The notes: generated from the sequence alone by a model not told the origin. A stretch of 64,000 nt of DNA from an uncultured Clostridia bacterium (GCA_946555465.1 CAMNST010000011.1:1-64000); one strand, 5' to 3'. Counted from the first letter of the stretch, positions 53,184 to 63,074 are shown. Program-made: numbers and translations.

Positions 53184-54256
53184 TATTTTTCACTAACCTT
53201 TTTTAACAAGTCACACCATTTATCGCATATTATCGGAAGTTCAAGCCGTTTAACCGACTCTTTTGCATGTGACCCCATATCCATTCTGAGTGTTTCATCA
53301 GAAAGCAATAACTCCAACTTTTGTGCAAGTTTATCTGAATCACCTACAGGGAAAAGAAAACCGTTTAAACCGTCATCAATAAGTTCTCTCGGACCGCTTA
53401 CACAGTCGCTCGAAACACAGGCAAGTCCTGCCTGCATACCCTCACACAAAGCATTGGGAAAGCCCTCATAATTCGATGACAAAACAAAAACTTTTGACTT
53501 GCTCAGTTCCAGATAAGGTGATTCGGTACGTCCGCAAAGAAATACGCGTTTTTGTAAACCAAGGCTGTCAATCAGCATCTGCAGTTCAGACTGCTGATCA
53601 CCCTTACCAAATATTTTTAAATTCCATTCGGGAAATTTTGCTGATATTTTTGAAAAAGCATTAATAAGCGTTGCAAAATCTTTCTGAGGCTCAAGCCTTC
53701 CAACGCTGATAATTGTATTTTCAGCCGTTACACTTTTTCCGCTGCATTGATTTGTCAGAGTTTCAACATCAAGCGGATTTTCAAGAACATATATTTTATT
53801 CTGCAGATAATCAGGATAAAAGCCTTTAATCTGCTCAGTCTGAACAACAATGGCTGTTGCAAATCTGTAAAGACGGCAACTGAGATTAAAAACAAAGCGC
53901 GAATGTTCTTTTATCGGATTATTCCTGTCGCAAACTATAATTTTCTGCTTTCTGAACAATGACGAAACCAGAAGCAGCAAATTGCACCGGCTGAGAAAAG
54001 AAATTGCTATGTCAGCATTGCGTTTCTTCAGCCTGCTGCGAACACATCTGAATTCTTCAAGCATACTTTTCGGCTTGCCGTCACCACTGATTTTTTCTAA
54101 AGTAACATTTTGTGCGACAGAATAAAACTGCGGTCTGACCTCCAATGAATATATGCTTGTTTCATAATTTCTGTTTGCAAATTCCCGGGCAAGTGTTACA
54201 AGAACTTTTTCTGCCCCGCCGCCGGATAAACTGCTTATGTAAAAATCAACTTTCAT
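53183..54256 (-). CDS. GT4 family glycosyltransferase
   Basis: A 357-residue GT-B enzyme: ISSLSGGGAEKVLVTLAREF, VGRLEPQKDFATLINAFSKI, LSSNYEGFPNALCEGMQAGLACV. Same general type as those at 41549 and 51573. One base overlaps the next acyltransferase gene. Confidence 0.85.
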   Translation of the reverse strand: MKVDFYISSLSGGGAEKVLVTLAREFANRNYETSIYSLEVRPQFYSVAQNVTLEKISGDGKPKSMLEEFRCVRSRLKKRNADIAISFLSRCNLLLLVSSLFRKQKIIVCDRNNPIKEHSRFVFNLSCRLYRFATAIVVQTEQIKGFYPDYLQNKIYVLENPLDVETLTNQCSGKSVTAENTIISVGRLEPQKDFATLINAFSKISAKFPEWNLKIFGKGDQQSELQMLIDSLGLQKRVFLCGRTESPYLELSKSKVFVLSSNYEGFPNALCEGMQAGLACVSSDCVSGPRELIDDGLNGFLFPVGDSDKLAQKLELLLSDETLRMDMGSHAKESVKRLELPIICDKWCDLLKKVSEK

Positions 54257-54297
54257 CTTTTAACCCCGTAATACACTAATTCTCCATAAGACACAAA

Positions 54298-55548
54298 TTA
54301 ATCCCTGCGGAATATATCTCTGGTATAAACCTTGTCTTTCACATCATCAAGACAAGAATCATAGCGGTTTGCTATAATGGCATCACATCTGTTTTTAAAT
54401 TCTTCAAAATCATTTACAATTTCAGAACCGAAGAAACTCTCTCCGTTTTCCAAGGTTGGTTCATAAACAATAACAACCGCACCTTTTGCCTTTATTCTTT
54501 TCATAACACCCTGAATAGAACTCTGGCGGAAATTATCTGAATTGGATTTCATTGTAAGGCGGTAAACACCTATTACAACCTTTTTTTCACGGCTGGAATC
54601 CCACGTGCTGTTTGCATCATAATATCCTGCAGCACAAAGCACTCTGTCTGCAATAAAATCTTTTCTTGTTCTGTTGCTTTCAACAATCGCTTCTATAAGA
54701 TTTTCAGGAACATCTTCATAATTTGCAAGAAGTTGCTTTGTATCTTTCGGCAAGCAGTAACCGCCGTAGCCGAAACTTGGATTGTTATAATGGCTTCCTA
54801 TACGCGGATCAAGGCAAACCCCTTGAATAATCTGGCGCGTATCAAGCCCTTTCATCTCTGCATATGTATCAAGTTCGTTGAAATAGGATACACGCAGAGC
54901 AAGATATGTATTGGCAAAAAGTTTTACGGCTTCTGCTTCGGTAAATCCCATAAACAGAGTTTCTATATTCTCTTTTTCAGCACCCTCCTGAAGAAGTTTC
55001 GCAAAAGTTTGTGCAGCATCTGCAAGGCGTTCATCATTCATATCTGTGCCGACAATAATTCTGCTCGGGTAAAGATTATCATAAAGGGCCTTGCTTTCAC
55101 GCAGAAATTCAGGGCTGAAAATAATATTTTTACTGCCTGTTTTTTTACGTATACTTTCAGTGTAGCCAACAGGTATTGTTGATTTTATAACCATAATGGC
55201 ATCAGGATTATACTGCATTACAAGACTGATAACAGATTCAACTGCAGAAGTATCAAAAAAGTTTTTCTTTGAATCATAGTTGGTAGGAGCAGCAATAACA
55301 ACAAAATCAGCGTCCTTGTACGCATACTCTGCATCAACTGTTGCAGTTAAATTAAGGTTCTTTTCAGCAAGATATTTTTCAATATATTCATCCTGGATAG
55401 GAGATTTTCTGCTGTTAATAAGGTCAACTTTTTCTTGGATAATATCAACGGCAATAACCTCGTGTTTCTGGCTCAGAAGAGTTGCTATAGATAAGCCAAC
55501 ATATCCTGTTCCCGCAACTGCAATTTTTAAATCTTTAAATTCTCTCAT
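54298..55548 (-). CDS. ugd: UDP-glucose 6-dehydrogenase
   Basis: A 416-residue protein with the NAD site [15 protein letters not shown] near residue 11 and the catalytic Cys C265 in [11 protein letters not shown]. It oxidises UDP-glucose to UDP-glucuronate. The epimerase two genes upstream probably converts that product to UDP-galacturonate. Normal length for the family. Confidence 0.9.
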   Translation of the reverse strand: MREFKDLKIAVAGTGYVGLSIATLLSQKHEVIAVDIIQEKVDLINSRKSPIQDEYIEKYLAEKNLNLTATVDAEYAYKDADFVVIAAPTNYDSKKNFFDTSAVESVISLVMQYNPDAIMVIKSTIPVGYTESIRKKTGSKNIIFSPEFLRESKALYDNLYPSRIIVGTDMNDERLADAAQTFAKLLQEGAEKENIETLFMGFTEAEAVKLFANTYLALRVSYFNELDTYAEMKGLDTRQIIQGVCLDPRIGSHYNNPSFGYGGYCLPKDTKQLLANYEDVPENLIEAIVESNRTRKDFIADRVLCAAGYYDANSTWDSSREKKVVIGVYRLTMKSNSDNFRQSSIQGVMKRIKAKGAVVIVYEPTLENGESFFGSEIVNDFEEFKNRCDAIIANRYDSCLDDVKDKVYTRDIFRRD

Positions 55549-55549
55549 T

Positions 55550-56155
55550 TTAATTTTCTCCGTAACAGCAACTTTGCTGTCGTTTTTTATTCCACTGTGA
55601 TCTGCCGTTGCTGCTGATTTTTTTCGCAGGAACTCCCGCTACGGCAATATCCTCTTCGGTTATACTTTTTGTTACAACTGCATTTGCACCTACAGCAACA
55701 TTATCAGCAATTTTTACTGCGCCGATAACCTTTGCACCAACACCTAAAATAACAGATTTTCCGAGAGTAGGAACATCGTCACAAGGACCGCTTGCAACTA
55801 CTGCGGTATTAATATGAAAAGCGCAGTTTTCACCAACTATTGCATTTCTGTTAATAAGAACAGGACCTACATGCATTATTTTTAAACCTTTGCCGCATGT
55901 ATTAACCGGAATATGAAGCGCATAACGATTTTGCATTCTTAAAAGCCTTATTTTATATATAGAGCCCAAAATTTTCTTATTTGAATTTAAATAATACTCC
56001 GTTTTGCGTAATATTATCTGATGCTTACATAACAAATCATTTTCTGTAATCGGAAAAATACATCGTATTCCTTTTGAAGAATATTGCGATTTTTCATATT
56101 TCAACCATTCTTTGAGTTGGCTTTTTGACTTAATTCGTTCAGATTCTGGCAGCAT
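55550..56155 (-). CDS. Serine acetyltransferase-like (CysE-type) hexapeptide acyltransferase
   Basis: A 201-residue protein with the CysE-like active-site segment [17 protein letters not shown] and left-handed beta-helix repeats ending in [10 protein letters not shown]. In polysaccharide loci such CysE-like proteins acetylate sugars; true serine acetyltransferase activity is less likely here. It ends one base before ugd starts. Confidence 0.82.
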   Translation of the reverse strand: MLPESERIKSKSQLKEWLKYEKSQYSSKGIRCIFPITENDLLCKHQIILRKTEYYLNSNKKILGSIYKIRLLRMQNRYALHIPVNTCGKGLKIMHVGPVLINRNAIVGENCAFHINTAVVASGPCDDVPTLGKSVILGVGAKVIGAVKIADNVAVGANAVVTKSITEEDIAVAGVPAKKISSNGRSQWNKKRQQSCCYGEN

Positions 56156-56169
56156 TCAACGCTTTCCTT

Positions 56170-57234
56170 TCACATATAAAACTTTTTATACCACTGGGCA
56201 AAATTCCTGAGTCCGTCACGAAGAGAGGTTGATGGTTTAAAACCAAAATCTCTTTCAAGTGCAGTTGTATCGGCATAAGTTATAGGAACATCACCCGGCT
56301 GCATTGGAACAAGTTCTTTATGTGCTTCAAAATCATAGTCTTTATCAAGAACGCCTGCATTAATAAGTTCTTCCTGCAATATAGTTACAAAATCAAGAAG
56401 GTTTTCAGGCTGATTGTTTCCGATGTTATAAACCGAATACGGTGCAATGGGCAAACCGTCTTCGCCAAGAGCCTGTTCGGGCGCTTTTTGCATTACGCGA
56501 AGAACACCTTCAACAATATCATCAACATATGTAAAATCACGTTTACAGTTACCATAGTTAAAAATTTGAATTGTTTTTCCTTCACGCAGTTTATTGGTAA
56601 AGCCGAAATATGCCATATCAGGCCTGCCTGCAGGTCCGTAAACGGTAAAGAAACGCAAACCTGTTGACGGAATATTATAAAGTTTTGAATAGGCATGCGC
56701 CATAAGTTCATTGCTTTTTTTGGTTGCAGCATAAAGCGAAACCGGATTGTCAACTTTATCATCCGTACTGTAAGGAACCTTTTTATTTGTGCCATAGACA
56801 GAAGAACTTGAGGCATAAACCAAGTGCTCAACACCACTTTTTCCGTCATCATTGGAGTGACGGCATGCCTCAAGAATATTATAAAAGCCAATAATATTTG
56901 ACTCAATATAAGCATCCGGATTACTTATTGAATAACGAACACCTGCCTGTGCGGCAAGATTTACAACCACCTGCGGATTATGCTCTGAAAAAATACCATC
57001 AATCAAAGATTTATCGGTAATAGAACCTTTAATAAATGTAAAATTATCAAAAGAAGATAATTGGCTCAGCCTTTCCTCCTTAATGCGAACATCGTAATAA
57101 TCGTTCATATTATCAATACCGATAACTCTGGTATCGGCAAAATCGGTCAAGATTCTTTTGGCTAAAAATGAACCGATAAAACCTGCCGCACCGGTAATAA
57201 ATACTGTTTTGTTTGCTAAACTGATACTTTTCAT
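56170..57234 (-). CDS. NAD-dependent epimerase, probable UDP-glucuronate 4-epimerase
   Basis: A 354-residue extended SDR. The NAD motif is TGAAGFIGSFLAKRIL; the catalytic Tyr-Lys pair lies in SLYAATKKSNELMAHAY, and RFFTVYGPAGRPDMAYF is typical of the UDP-glucuronate 4-epimerases. It is the first gene of the minus-strand operon. With ugd it should supply UDP-galacturonate. Confidence 0.87.
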   Translation of the reverse strand: MKSISLANKTVFITGAAGFIGSFLAKRILTDFADTRVIGIDNMNDYYDVRIKEERLSQLSSFDNFTFIKGSITDKSLIDGIFSEHNPQVVVNLAAQAGVRYSISNPDAYIESNIIGFYNILEACRHSNDDGKSGVEHLVYASSSSVYGTNKKVPYSTDDKVDNPVSLYAATKKSNELMAHAYSKLYNIPSTGLRFFTVYGPAGRPDMAYFGFTNKLREGKTIQIFNYGNCKRDFTYVDDIVEGVLRVMQKAPEQALGEDGLPIAPYSVYNIGNNQPENLLDFVTILQEELINAGVLDKDYDFEAHKELVPMQPGDVPITYADTTALERDFGFKPSTSLRDGLRNFAQWYKKFYM

Positions 57235-57290
57235 AACACACCTGCTTTATAATAAACACAAAATTTTAGGTAACTTTAAGATACTAATAA

Positions 57291-57320
57291 ATTATATCAT
57301 AATTGTCTTTATATAGTCAA
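57291..57320 (-). promoter_or_regulatory. Promoter of the minus-strand exopolysaccharide operon
   Basis: Minus strand: TTGACT (57315-57320), 18-base spacer, TATAAT (57291-57296). The area is extremely AT-rich. About 57 bases separate the -10 from the first start codon. Confidence 0.75.
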
Positions 57321-57404
57321 CTTATATATATAAATTTATATATAATATAGAAAGTTTTATATAAACTCAACAAATTATTTATTGTCCGCGTGTAATAATA
57401 TGCA

Positions 57405-57444
57405 TAAAAAAAGACGGATTTCGTCACAAAAAAAGGAAATCCGC
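57405..57444 (-). terminator. Terminator after the aldolase-family gene
   Basis: Minus strand: GGCGGATTTCC pairs with GAAATCCGTC and is followed by seven T. Confidence 0.8.
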
Positions 57445-57465
57445 CATAACAATTTTATTTATTTT

Positions 57466-58446
57466 TTAGAAGTTATCAAGAAGTGATTTGTAAAATTCAC
57501 AGTAATCCTGACGCTTTTCAGCAGTGAATGCCATTGCCTCACGAGGATGACGGTTAAGTTGACCGGTAAGCATATACTGGATATCATAACCCCATACCAC
57601 TCCGCTTTCTCTAAGCGGAACAATATACTTTTCAATAAATGTGAGAAGGCTGTAAAGGCTGTATTTCGGGTTCTTTAAAAATCCGAGTAAAAGTTCCATG
57701 GCACAGTTACCTGAACCTCTGCCCATACCCGATGCGGTTGCGTCAAGATAAGAAACACCATAAGAAAGCGTTTCAATCGTGTTTGCAAATGCAAGATTTT
57801 GATTGTTGTGAGCATGAAAACCTATTGCTTTTCCGTATTTCTCACCTATTTCAAGGTATTTTTTAGAAAGATTTGCAGCAGATTCAGGATAAAGAGAACC
57901 ATAAGAATCAACAAGATAAATAACATCAACATGACTCTGTGCGCCCAGCATTTCAAGAGCGGCATCAATCTGCTCGGTATTTGCCTGGCTGATAGCCATA
58001 ATGTTACAGGTGGTTTCATAACCGAGATTATGAAAATGCTCTATCATTTCGATAGCAGCAGGAATCTGATGAATATAGCAGGCAACGCGAACCATATCAA
58101 TAACAGACTCTGATTTCGGAATGAAATCCTCTTTGAAATCGCATCTGCCGACATCTGCCATAACAGCAATTTTCATATCAGAAACATTTTCGCCGACTAT
58201 GCTTCTTATATCTTCCTCACTGCAGAATTTCCATTTTCCGAAATCTTTGGGATCAAAAAGATTTTTAGATGCGCGGTAACCGAATTCCATATAATCAACA
58301 CCGCTCTTTACATTTGTCTTGTAAAGTTCGGTTACAAATTCATCTGTAAACTCAAAATTGTTGCACAAACCGCCGTCACGAATTGTGGCATCAAGCACTT
58401 TAACATCCGTGCGAACGGTCATTAAATTTCCTTTTCTTGGAGCCAT
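57466..58446 (-). CDS. HMGL-like (DRE-TIM) aldolase/lyase family protein
   Basis: A 326-residue TIM-barrel enzyme. LDATIRDGGLCN is the metal-binding start motif of the DRE-TIM metallolyases (HMG-CoA lyase, isopropylmalate synthase, 4-hydroxy-2-oxovalerate aldolase), and GFHAHNNQNLAFAN supplies the His-x-His ligands. It lacks the C-terminal parts of the synthases, so an aldolase or lyase reaction is likely, but the substrate is unknown. GAGGT precedes the ATG. It has its own promoter and a perfect inverted repeat in its leader. Confidence 0.8.
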   Translation of the reverse strand: MAPRKGNLMTVRTDVKVLDATIRDGGLCNNFEFTDEFVTELYKTNVKSGVDYMEFGYRASKNLFDPKDFGKWKFCSEEDIRSIVGENVSDMKIAVMADVGRCDFKEDFIPKSESVIDMVRVACYIHQIPAAIEMIEHFHNLGYETTCNIMAISQANTEQIDAALEMLGAQSHVDVIYLVDSYGSLYPESAANLSKKYLEIGEKYGKAIGFHAHNNQNLAFANTIETLSYGVSYLDATASGMGRGSGNCAMELLLGFLKNPKYSLYSLLTFIEKYIVPLRESGVVWGYDIQYMLTGQLNRHPREAMAFTAEKRQDYCEFYKSLLDNF

Positions 58447-58489
58447 TTTTAATACCTCTTTTAATTTTACTTTTTTATTTCACTTTCGT

Positions 58490-58515
58490 GCTTTAAAGTC
58501 TAATCACTTTAAAGC
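58490..58515. promoter_or_regulatory. Perfect 10-bp inverted repeat in the aldolase gene leader
   Basis: GCTTTAAAGT and ACTTTAAAGC separated by six bases, 11-36 bases downstream of the -10 box. It could be an operator or a small leader hairpin. Confidence 0.6.
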
Positions 58516-58525
58516 GATTGCGTTT

Positions 58526-58554
58526 ATTATAGCAGACCCTCAATCAATAATCAA
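58526..58554 (-). promoter_or_regulatory. Promoter of the aldolase-family gene
   Basis: Minus strand: TTGATT (58549-58554), 17-base spacer, TATAAT (58526-58531). Confidence 0.75.
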
Positions 58555-58574
58555 GAGGAAATTTAAAAAAAATA

Positions 58575-58604
58575 AAAAATCTCCGATTTAAGCGGAGATT
58601 TTTC
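58575..58604 (-). terminator. Terminator after the YeiH-type gene
   Basis: AAAAATCTCCG pairs with CGGAGATTTTT around a seven-base loop, followed by T/A-rich sequence on both sides. Confidence 0.8.
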
Positions 58605-58622
58605 AAATTATATATATTTTTC

Positions 58623-59699
58623 TTACCAATAACCAAGAACATGCTGCATAACAAGGCTTACGGCTGCGATTGCAATCCAGCAGCAAAGCCCCATAAGAAT
58701 AGGCTTTCCGCCCTTTTTTACAAGATTCACAATATTGGTGTTAAGACCGATTGCACACATAGCCATTGCTATAAAGAATTTAGCAAGCCATTTTGCACCG
58801 TGAACAAAATTTTCATTATAAAAAGTTGTAAATCCGCTCTGAGGCAAAAGTGAAACAAGCGTTGTTATAAGAGAAGCGGCAACGAAGTAGAGAATAAACC
58901 ATGGAAAAATCTTTTTAAATGAGATTTTTGTTCCTTCTCTGCCCTGCTTTTTTGCCTGCTTTGTTCGGATAAAGGCAAGAACAAGAGTAATGGGAATAAT
59001 TGCAAGCGTACGTGTAAGTTTAACAGTTGTTGCCTGTGCAAGAACAAGTCCATCGGTATTTTTCATACTATCCCACGCCGAAGCCGCAGCAGTTACGGAA
59101 GATGTATCATTAACGGCAGTGCCTGCAAAAAGAGCAAAGCCGTTATCTGTAAGTCCGATAGCATTTCCGATTGTAGGAAAAATCAGAGCCGCAATTACAT
59201 TGAAAAGAAAAATTACTGATATTGACTGCGCAATTTCCTCATCATCGGCATCTATAACCGGTGCAGTAGCAGCGATTGCAGAGCCACCGCATATTGAAGA
59301 ACCGACACCGACTAAAATGGAAACCTTTTTGTCAACCTTCAGTATCTTGCACATAATAAATGCCATTATAAGCGAAACGGCAATGGTGGAAATAATCACA
59401 GGAAGACTTTCGCCGCCGACGGAAAGAACAGTTTTGATATTAAGAGTAAATCCCAAAATGATAACTGCCCACTGCAGAATTTTCTTTGAAGTAAAAGTAA
59501 GCCCCGGTTTCATCTTTTCATCTGATGAAAGATTTTTAAATATGAGCGAAATCACCATTCCTATTACAATGGCAAAAACGGGTGCACCGATAATTTCAAA
59601 TGAAAAACCGCCAATATTAATGCCTGCAAGAAGTGTGGATATTCCTGCAATTATTATACAGCTCAGAATGCCTAAGCCGTTCTTTTTTACAAAAGTCAT
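58623..59699 (-). CDS. YeiH/UPF0324 family membrane protein (putative sulfate exporter)
   Basis: A 358-residue protein with about ten hydrophobic helices. GSSICGGSAIAATAPVI near the middle and FAGTAVNDTSSVTAAA are family hallmarks. Members are annotated as putative sulfate or sulfonate exporters, based on limited evidence. The ATG at 59699 has GAGGAGA upstream; a longer frame to 59723 overlaps the upstream PHP gene and lacks support. Confidence 0.83.
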   Translation of the reverse strand: MTFVKKNGLGILSCIIIAGISTLLAGINIGGFSFEIIGAPVFAIVIGMVISLIFKNLSSDEKMKPGLTFTSKKILQWAVIILGFTLNIKTVLSVGGESLPVIISTIAVSLIMAFIMCKILKVDKKVSILVGVGSSICGGSAIAATAPVIDADDEEIAQSISVIFLFNVIAALIFPTIGNAIGLTDNGFALFAGTAVNDTSSVTAAASAWDSMKNTDGLVLAQATTVKLTRTLAIIPITLVLAFIRTKQAKKQGREGTKISFKKIFPWFILYFVAASLITTLVSLLPQSGFTTFYNENFVHGAKWLAKFFIAMAMCAIGLNTNIVNLVKKGGKPILMGLCCWIAIAAVSLVMQHVLGYW

Positions 59700-59709
59700 T
59701 TTTCTCTCC

Positions 59710-60375
59710 TCAATAGTTTTCAATAAGTTTAAAATCCTGCGATTTAAGCACTGTTAAAAGTTCAGAATTATCTTTCATTTTTTTATTGGTAATTATTCCG
59801 CCTTTGGCAAGGTTCTTAACGGTATGAAAATCAGAACCCGAAACAATAAGTTTGTTGTTTTCTTTTGCCCAGTCAAGTGCCTTTTCATTTAATGATTTTT
59901 CGGTTTTGCCGTTAAAAACTTCAACACCGTCAATATAATCAGGATTGCAGCGGCGAATACCAGTTCTGAAGGGGTGAGCCTGAAAAACAAGACAGCCCTT
60001 TTCTTTTGAACGTTCAAAAACTTCTTTTTCCCAGACATTGAGAAGATTACCGCCGTTATAAAGAAAATCCTCATCAATACCGTAAATCAGATAATCATTT
60101 GCCGTGAAATAATGGCGCAGTTCTACGCCGAGAAAAACATCAAAATCATCTCCGGCCGCTTTTTTCATACGCCTGTATCCACTGAGATAAAAATCTATTT
60201 CTTTCTGTGGGCAGGCAAGGCGCGACACTTTAAATGTCATAGGACTGTAATGGTCGGTAACAACAATTCCGCTGTATCCTTTTTCCTTATATAATTTTAC
60301 AATTTCTTCAGGCTCTACTCTTCCGCAGCGCGAAACGCAGCCTGTGTGACAATGCATTTCATATTTATATTCCAT
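59710..60375 (-). CDS. PHP domain phosphoesterase
   Basis: A 221-residue protein starting MEYKYEMHCHT, with the PHP metal motifs H-x-H (residues 8-10), VVTDHYS and GVELRHY, FQAHPFR and SGSDFH. PHP proteins hydrolyse phosphoesters with a metal cluster (histidinol phosphatase, PolC and nucleotide-phosphatase types). No Shine-Dalgarno site is seen before the ATG; the closest -10-like TATAAT is only some 25 bases upstream, so the mRNA may have a very short leader. It is 10 bases before the YeiH-type gene and co-transcribed with it. Confidence 0.8.
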   Translation of the reverse strand: MEYKYEMHCHTGCVSRCGRVEPEEIVKLYKEKGYSGIVVTDHYSPMTFKVSRLACPQKEIDFYLSGYRRMKKAAGDDFDVFLGVELRHYFTANDYLIYGIDEDFLYNGGNLLNVWEKEVFERSKEKGCLVFQAHPFRTGIRRCNPDYIDGVEVFNGKTEKSLNEKALDWAKENNKLIVSGSDFHTVKNLAKGGIITNKKMKDNSELLTVLKSQDFKLIENY

Positions 60376-60412
60376 AGATAAAAGGATAACACATTATAAT
60401 AATTTTAGCAAC

Positions 60413-60447
60413 TAAAAAATGGCTATCCTTTAATAAGGATAGCCATT
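60413..60447 (-). terminator. Terminator after the acyl-CoA ligase gene
   Basis: Minus strand: AATGGCTATCCTT pairs with AAGGATAGCCATT around a four-base loop, followed by TTTT. Confidence 0.85.
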
Positions 60448-60465
60448 TCACCGGATATTATCCTG

Positions 60466-62148
60466 TTATTTAAGAACCTTGAAATCAACCTTTCCGATTT
60501 TTGTTCTCGGAAGTTCATCAATATAAACAACCTCTTTCGGAACAGACCATTTTGAAAGGTTCTGCAAACCGAAATCAATAATTTTCTTTGTAAGTTCTTC
60601 TTCGCTGTCACCGGCATATTTTTTGTTCTTTACAACAAAAAGTTTCAACTGGGTTTTGCCCTCTTCACCGGTACCGATTACACAGCAGTCATAAATCTCT
60701 GCCATTGCTCTGTATGATTCTTCAATAAATGAAGGATAAACAAGATAGCCGCTGATTTTGTATACTCTCTTGAGTCTCTGACGATAATATATATCGCCTG
60801 TTTCTTCTTTAATAAAGCACATATCACCTGTATGAAGCCATACTTTGCCGTCATCATGCTTAACAAGCACTTTGTTTGTTTCATCAGGGTCATGATAATA
60901 GCCTTCCATAAGTGTCGGACCGTAAATGCACAATTCACCGTCTTCACCCTTAACTTCTTCGGTTGTTCCCGGTTTTACGGTCATTGCCTCGATATTATAA
61001 CAAGGAATACCGATACAGCCCTGAGGAGCCTCTCTTCTCGGATCGGTAAATGAGCATACGGTTACACACTCGGTAAGACCGTAACCCGAAACGAAATGGC
61101 ATTTTGCACCGTTTTCTTTAAGAAGAACATCCATTTTTTCTGTAAGAGAATAAGGAACAACGTCTCCGCCTGAACCGATAAGTTTCATATTTGACATATC
61201 AATTCCTTTGAGGTAGCCTGCCTTATGCACCTTTTCAAAGAAATCAGGAACACCGAAAATATAATTAATACCATACTGCTTGATTGCATCACTGCACATT
61301 TTGGCATCAAACTGCGGGAAAAGAGCCTGCGCCATACCTGTGCAAATTGAAACATGCATGCAAAGAGCAAAACCAAAACCGTGGAAAACAGGAAGGGCGG
61401 TAAGCATAGTGTCTGTTTTTGCATCTGTTTTCATTTCAAGAACAGTTTCAACAACATCAACAAGTTGATAAGAAAGATTGTTGATAGCCTCGTTGCAAAG
61501 TTGAACGCCCTTGGGGTTACCGGTTGTTCCGCCTGTCATCATAATTGCAGCAACTGCAAGCGAATCTTCGGCAATTTCAACTTTTCCGCCGTCGGCAAGG
61601 AATTTTTTGCCTTCTTTAAGAAATTCTGTCCATTCAATATTCTTATGAACATCTGTTGCCGGTGCTGTTTTGCCCTTGATTTTCTTTTTATAAACCTGAT
61701 TTGCAATAAAACCATAAGGTGTTTTAGGGAAATAGCCTGCTGTTTTGCAGCGAACAAGGGTAAGATTTTTCATACCCTGAAAAGATTTTTCAGAAACATC
61801 AAAACAAAATGCAAACTTTGCACCAACAAGATTTACTGCATATTCAGCCTCTGATTTAACAGAAAGCGGATGAAGCATTGATGCAATCGCACCAATCTTA
61901 TTAACAGCGTAAATGGCTGTTATGCACTGAGGCATATTGGGAGCACAGATAATAACTCTGTCACCCTTGCGCACGCCGTTAGCAACAAGAGCCGCTGCAC
62001 AAAGATCAACCATTTCTTCTGCCTTTTTCCATGTTATTGTATTTTTATAATAGTAAAAACAAGGTTCATCAGGATGCTGAGCAGCCGAATCGGCAAACTT
62101 TTCATACATTGTTTTTTTTACATCATACTTCGTTGTGTAATTAATCAT
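60466..62148 (-). CDS. AMP-dependent acyl-CoA synthetase/ligase
   Basis: A 560-residue ANL-superfamily enzyme. The P-loop-like motif is MMTGGTTGNPKG; further motifs are YGLTE, LHTGDMCF and a C-terminal LPRTKIGKVDFKVL with the catalytic Lys. It activates a carboxylic acid, probably a fatty acid, with ATP and CoA. The ATG at 62148 has CGGAGGA upstream. A likely -10 (TATAAT, 62220-62225) lies about 70 bases before the start with a weak -35. Confidence 0.85.
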   Translation of the reverse strand: MINYTTKYDVKKTMYEKFADSAAQHPDEPCFYYYKNTITWKKAEEMVDLCAAALVANGVRKGDRVIICAPNMPQCITAIYAVNKIGAIASMLHPLSVKSEAEYAVNLVGAKFAFCFDVSEKSFQGMKNLTLVRCKTAGYFPKTPYGFIANQVYKKKIKGKTAPATDVHKNIEWTEFLKEGKKFLADGGKVEIAEDSLAVAAIMMTGGTTGNPKGVQLCNEAINNLSYQLVDVVETVLEMKTDAKTDTMLTALPVFHGFGFALCMHVSICTGMAQALFPQFDAKMCSDAIKQYGINYIFGVPDFFEKVHKAGYLKGIDMSNMKLIGSGGDVVPYSLTEKMDVLLKENGAKCHFVSGYGLTECVTVCSFTDPRREAPQGCIGIPCYNIEAMTVKPGTTEEVKGEDGELCIYGPTLMEGYYHDPDETNKVLVKHDDGKVWLHTGDMCFIKEETGDIYYRQRLKRVYKISGYLVYPSFIEESYRAMAEIYDCCVIGTGEEGKTQLKLFVVKNKKYAGDSEEELTKKIIDFGLQNLSKWSVPKEVVYIDELPRTKIGKVDFKVLK

Positions 62149-62292
62149 ATTTTCCTCCGACCTGACACCCGCGAGTTTTATGACAAAACATAGCAAAGTG
62201 TGCATTTTCTAACGTTTTGATTATAGCAGATAAAAAATAACAATTCTACACATTATTGAATAGTTTATTTTTATTTAATATTTTAAAAATAT

Positions 62293-62320
62293 TTGACATT
62301 TTTTGCTTATATGATATTAT
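62293..62320 (+). promoter_or_regulatory. Promoter of the DUF2238-like gene
   Basis: TTGACA (62293-62298), 16-base spacer, TATTAT (62315-62320). Confidence 0.75.
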
Positions 62321-62356
62321 AAGAATATTAAAAACCATCATAACAGGAGGCACACA

Positions 62357-63037
62357 GTGGCATATAAAATAAAAAAAGACCCTGTTAAAAAAATACCCAA
62401 ATTTCAGTTTGCATTCTGGATAATTGTCAGAATATCCATGCTTATATGCGCCGCGTATTCATTTGTTCAAGGCGACCTTGTAATGGGATTTGAAAGCGTT
62501 TTCTGCTTTATATTCACCCATTTGTGGGACATGTTTCAGGTTTTCGGCAACGGCAGTTTTATAGAAGAAGTTCCGCCGCTGAGCCAGACGATGCTGAATA
62601 TAATCATTTTCGTCGGCATTGTTATCGGCTCGTATCTGGGTCTGTTTGACAGACTATGGTGGTTTGACAATATGATGCATATCTTATCCGGTGTGGTATG
62701 CGCCGTTTTCGGATATGATTTTGCCTGTATCATTCAACGAAAAAAAGGGCAGTGTGCCGCAACGCTTGCAGCAATCTTTTCGCTGATGTTTGCCCTTTCC
62801 ATTGCAGTTGGATGGGAATTTTACGAATTTCTGATGGACACGCTCCACGGAACAAATCTGCAGTTATCAAAAGCGGGCGAAGAAACTGCTATGTTTGACC
62901 TTTCAAAATACAACAATGAATTTGGTTATCTCGGTTTGGTTGACACGATGACGGATATGATGATGAATGCAATCGGCGGTATTGCAGGCATGATTTTTAT
63001 GATTATTCTGAGAAACAGAAAAAAGAAGAAAAAATAA
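62357..63037 (+). CDS. DUF2238-like (YjdF-type) membrane protein
   Basis: A 226-residue protein with about six helices. LWWFDNMMHILSGVV and VGWEFYEFLMD are the conserved His/Asp/Glu motifs of this family, whose function is unknown. The start is a GTG with AGGAGG upstream. It has its own promoter and terminator. Confidence 0.78.
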   Translation: MAYKIKKDPVKKIPKFQFAFWIIVRISMLICAAYSFVQGDLVMGFESVFCFIFTHLWDMFQVFGNGSFIEEVPPLSQTMLNIIIFVGIVIGSYLGLFDRLWWFDNMMHILSGVVCAVFGYDFACIIQRKKGQCAATLAAIFSLMFALSIAVGWEFYEFLMDTLHGTNLQLSKAGEETAMFDLSKYNNEFGYLGLVDTMTDMMMNAIGGIAGMIFMIILRNRKKKKK

Positions 63038-63041
63038 AACC

Positions 63042-63074
63042 GGCTGTCCTGAAAAATCAGGGCAGCCTTTTTTC
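63042..63074 (+). terminator. Terminator after the DUF2238-like gene
   Basis: GGCTGTCCTGA pairs with TCAGGGCAGCC around a four-base loop, followed by a T run. The next 100 bases (63075-63173) are AT-rich with nothing recognisable. Confidence 0.8.
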
